A stretch of DNA of 5,846 nt, taken from the NCBI GenBank assembly GCA_964630635.1, contig CAZVVM010000104.1, positions 1 to 5,846 of the forward strand, written 5' to 3'. The notes beneath the pieces were generated by a model. The model had not been told where the DNA came from and did not search any database. It saw nothing but the letters and a program-made list of their open reading frames with translations. A program made the translations under genes and the position numbers. Below, one piece after another: positions 4,721-5,846 of the stretch (the first letter of the stretch is position 1; the number at the start of each line of letters is the position of its first letter). This DNA is from Colimorpha_A sp964630635. Its GTDB lineage: Bacteria > Bacillota > Clostridia > Oscillospirales > CAG-272.

Positions 4721-5150
4721 ACTGAAAACATTATCCGTAACGGATGCGGGAATGCTTGCGCTTCTTGAAAAGGAATGCTTTTCCTGCCCGTGGAGCGAGG
4801 AGAGCTTTTTAGAGTGCCTCGGTAACGACAGGTTTTACTTCGTCGGACTGTTTGAAAACGATGAGCTCGTCGGTTACGGCTCTCTCGTTACCGTGCTTGA
4901 CGAGGGCGACGTTGCGAATATCGCAGTCAGGGCAGACAAACGCGGACAAGGACTCGGAAGAACGCTTCTGACTGCGCTGCGTGAAGAAGCTCAAAAACGC
5001 GGCGTCATTTATCTTCACCTTGAAGTAAGAGAAAGCAACGCCCCCGCGCGTCACCTTTATGAAAGCTTCGGCTTTACGGTAGACGGAATAAGAAAAAATT
5101 ACTATACGAAGCCGCAGGAAAATGCGGTGCTGATGACTAAAAAGCTATGA
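4713..5150 (+). CDS. rimI: Ribosomal protein alanine N-acetyltransferase RimI
   Basis: A 145-residue GNAT-fold enzyme. RimI transfers acetyl from acetyl-CoA to the N-terminal Ala of ribosomal protein S18; related enzymes can act on other N-termini. Recognisable parts are the early C-F-S-C-P-W-S (22-28), the beta-4/acetyl-CoA loop V-A-N-I-A-V followed by R77-G-Q-G80-L-G82, and the RimI-type block L-E-V-R-E-S-N-A-P-A (103-112) leading to L-Y-E-S-F-G-F (115-121) with the likely general acid Tyr116. Length is typical. The start is GTG 4713, with AGGAG at 4701-4705; it overlaps the previous gene by 8 bases. The stop overlaps tsaD as ATGA. The rimI-tsaD pairing is a known Firmicutes arrangement and strengthens the call. 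Confidence 0.93.
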   Translation: MSELKTLSVTDAGMLALLEKECFSCPWSEESFLECLGNDRFYFVGLFENDELVGYGSLVTVLDEGDVANIAVRADKRGQGLGRTLLTALREEAQKRGVIYLHLEVRESNAPARHLYESFGFTVDGIRKNYYTKPQENAVLMTKKL

Positions 5151-5846
5151 AGATTTTATCTATTGAAAGCTCCTGCGACGAGACCTCGGCGGCGGTCGTC
5201 GAGATGGGAGAGGAAAGGAAGATCCTTTCGAATATCGTCGCTTCTCAAATAGAAACGCACGCCCTATACGGCGGAGTCGTGCCCGAAATAGCAAGCCGCG
5301 CGCACAGCGAGGTGATTTCAAAAATTACCTACGAGGCGCTTGAAACGGCAGGCGTTACACTCGACGATATCGACGCTATCGGCGTGACGAACCGCCCCGG
5401 GCTTATCGGCGCGCTTCTCGTCGGCGTGAATTTTGCGAAATCCCTTGCGCTGTCAAGAAACATACCGCTCGTCCCCGTTCACCACATAAGAGGGCATATA
5501 GCGGCGAATTACCTGTGTCACCCCGACCTTAAACCGCCATTCCTTGCGCTCGTTGTTTCGGGAGGACACACCTCGCTTATCGAGGTAACAGATTACACGC
5601 ATTTTGAGACCGTCGGAAGAACGAAGGACGACGCGATGGGCGAGTCCTTTGACAAGGTCGCGCGAGTTATGGGAATCCCTTATCCGGGCGGTGCTGAAAT
5701 GGATCGGCTTGCCTCGCTTGGCGATAAGACGGCATTTAAGCTGCCGTCAGCCGCGCTTAACGACGGAAGCTTAGACTTCTCGTTCAGCGGTCTTAAAACT
5801 CATATCATAAACATTCTTCACAATATGGAGCAAAAGGGGATCCCTT
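5147..5846 (+). CDS. tsaD: tRNA N6-threonylcarbamoyladenosine synthase subunit TsaD (5' part)
   Basis: The first 233 residues of TsaD; the gene runs off the right edge. TsaD, working with TsaB and TsaE, transfers threonylcarbamoyl from its adenylate to A37 of ANN-reading tRNAs (t6A). Visible family features are I-E-S-S-C-D-E-T-S (6-14), G-G-V-V-P-E-I-A-S-R-A-H (42-53), the metal-binding V-H-H-I-R-G-H with H113 and H117, the nucleotide-binding V-S-G-G-H-T (137-142), D-D-A-M-G-E-S-F-D-K-V-A-R (161-173), Y-P-G-G (179-182) and F-S-F-S-G-L-K-T (211-218). The usual G-P-G-L near 83-86 reads R-P-G-L. The start overlaps the rimI stop by four bases (ATGA), indicating translational coupling. Residue count to the edge is about two thirds of a normal TsaD (about 340), with no frameshift. 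Confidence 0.97.
   Translation, partial: MKILSIESSCDETSAAVVEMGEERKILSNIVASQIETHALYGGVVPEIASRAHSEVISKITYEALETAGVTLDDIDAIGVTNRPGLIGALLVGVNFAKSLALSRNIPLVPVHHIRGHIAANYLCHPDLKPPFLALVVSGGHTSLIEVTDYTHFETVGRTKDDAMGESFDKVARVMGIPYPGGAEMDRLASLGDKTAFKLPSAALNDGSLDFSFSGLKTHIINILHNMEQKGIP

Overview
The window looks like chromosome of a low-to-mid GC Gram-positive bacterium, most likely class Clostridia (Oscillospiraceae/Ruminococcaceae-like). Supporting signs are strong GGAGG-type ribosome sites, TATAAT/extended -10 promoters, GTG and TTG starts, a Clostridia-style XRE regulator, and small hypothetical genes of a kind I associate with that group. No mobile element, CRISPR array, tRNA or rRNA was recognised.

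Left part (1-1275). A 223-base non-coding stretch holds a nested GC-rich inverted repeat. Next comes a minus-strand pair: a TM2-domain membrane protein, then a DUF2752 membrane protein overlapping it by 3 bases. They are divergent from a small plus-strand XRE repressor. The 90-base region between them contains a consensus minus-strand promoter, an opposing -10 box and four copies of the octamer AATGTCAA/TTGACATT. This is the layout of an autoregulated repressor controlling a membrane-protein pair. The section is visibly more AT-rich than the rest and ends at a bidirectional terminator (1241-1275), so it may be an accessory module.

Middle (1277-2335). A minus-strand operon of three small proteins (80, 103 and 158 aa in transcription order) has 13-14 base gaps and a good ribosome site before each gene. 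I cannot assign functions.

Right part (2386-5846, plus strand). An extended -10 promoter drives a YfcE/MJ0936-type phosphodiesterase followed by a two-helix membrane protein. A second extended -10 promoter precedes a dCMP deaminase, a single-pass membrane protein with a TTG start, the N-acetyltransferase RimI and the 5' part of tsaD (t6A tRNA modification). From the deaminase to tsaD the genes touch or overlap, consistent with one operon combining dTTP precursor supply, ribosomal-protein acetylation and tRNA modification. tsaE and tsaB, often beside rimI-tsaD in Firmicutes, are not upstream here.
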